Part shown: positions 63,903-64,000 of the stretch, in pieces
Layout: every line of letters starts with the position of its first letter
Position numbering within the stretch: position 1 is the first letter of the stretch
Assembly (NCBI RefSeq): GCF_017308975.1
Contig: NZ_JADWPD010000026.1
Span: 105,313 to 169,312, forward strand
Direction of reading: 5' to 3'
DNA length: 64,000 bases
Source of the DNA: Amycolatopsis sp. MtRt-6
GTDB lineage: Bacteria; Actinomycetota; Actinomycetes; Mycobacteriales; Pseudonocardiaceae
Notes under the pieces: model-generated
Databases searched by the model: none
Told to the model about the DNA's origin: nothing
Seen by the model: only the letters and a program-made list of their open reading frames with translations
Made by a program: the position numbers and the translations under genes

Positions 63903-63919
63903 CAGGGAGGAAGAGCCAC

Positions 63920-63949
63920 GGCGGGCGCCCCGAATCCCGGGCGCCCGCC
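63920..63949. terminator. Hairpin terminator after the giant gene
   Basis: GGCGGGCGCCC (63920-63930) and GGGCGCCCGCC (63939-63949) pair over 11 bases with an 8-base loop, 18 bases after the stop. The last 50 bases of the window hold no recognisable gene. Confidence 0.75.
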
Positions 63950-64000
63950 CGGCAGGCCGACCCAAGGGGCAAAATGCAAAAAGATTTGGCACATAGGCGT

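Noticed and set aside
59673..63992. Minus-strand open frame of 1439 codons opposite the RTX repeats
   Set aside because: Codon-mirror of the repeated Gly-Asp array; it even runs through the downstream terminator. No independent support.
63950..64000. Start of another gene at the right edge
   Set aside because: Only 50 bases remain, without a ribosome site and start followed by a convincing frame.

Overview
The window is very GC-rich, uses many GTG starts and 4-base GTGA overlaps, and encodes actinobacterial families throughout. It looks like chromosome from a filamentous actinomycete of the Pseudonocardiaceae, most like Amycolatopsis (an inference from gene content; no marker gene is present). 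No tRNA, rRNA, CRISPR array or complete insertion sequence was found.

Layout. 1-3975: the end of an oligopeptide-type ABC importer operon (permease, lipoprotein, double ATPase). 4132-6260: a C-terminally cut aldo/keto reductase, then an alpha/beta hydrolase and its TetR regulator behind a duplicated palindromic operator. 6246-19435: a polysaccharide-degradation island with GH95, a CE1-type esterase, GH127, GH6-CBM2 and GH59. Four of these five secreted enzymes end in ricin-type beta-trefoil domains. LacI-type and CelR-type palindromes lie in the promoter regions. Inside the island sit a DUF4230 membrane-anchored protein, a small membrane peptide, and a TetR gene divergent from a membrane protein. 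19464-20294: a self-contained cassette of two divergent, related small Cys-containing peptides bracketed by strong hairpins. 20273-22970: a DrrAB-type ABC exporter divergent from a TetR regulator. 22911-23034: a direct/inverted repeat array. 23061-27677: a WXG/RHS polymorphic toxin. 27923-34364: acyl-CoA ligase, GAF/PucR regulator, MHS transporter and a tannase-family esterase, which fit uptake and activation of an aromatic or ester-derived acid. 34345-44360: a large GH3 enzyme, L-rhamnose-type mutarotase and GntR regulator, divergent from a CUT1 sugar ABC importer, an enolase-superfamily dehydratase and a wrecked aldose dehydrogenase gene. 44428-52736: a DUF222/HNH protein, a membrane protein and MarR gene whose 5' ends collide, a serine beta-lactamase-fold hydrolase, a HelZ-like SNF2 helicase with its SWIM partner, and an IclR regulator. 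52977-63902: one gene for a 3641-residue secreted protein with an RTX-type calcium-binding C-terminal half.

How it fits together. Much of the window concerns plant or microbial polysaccharide use: secreted hydrolases with carbohydrate-binding modules release fucose, arabinose, galactose, glucose, xylose or phenolic-ester products. Dedicated importers and catabolic genes follow. The most unusual items are the paired peptides, the RHS toxin with no visible immunity gene, the tannase-like enzyme lacking its signature cysteines, the repeat-derived TetR tail and the giant RTX-like protein.
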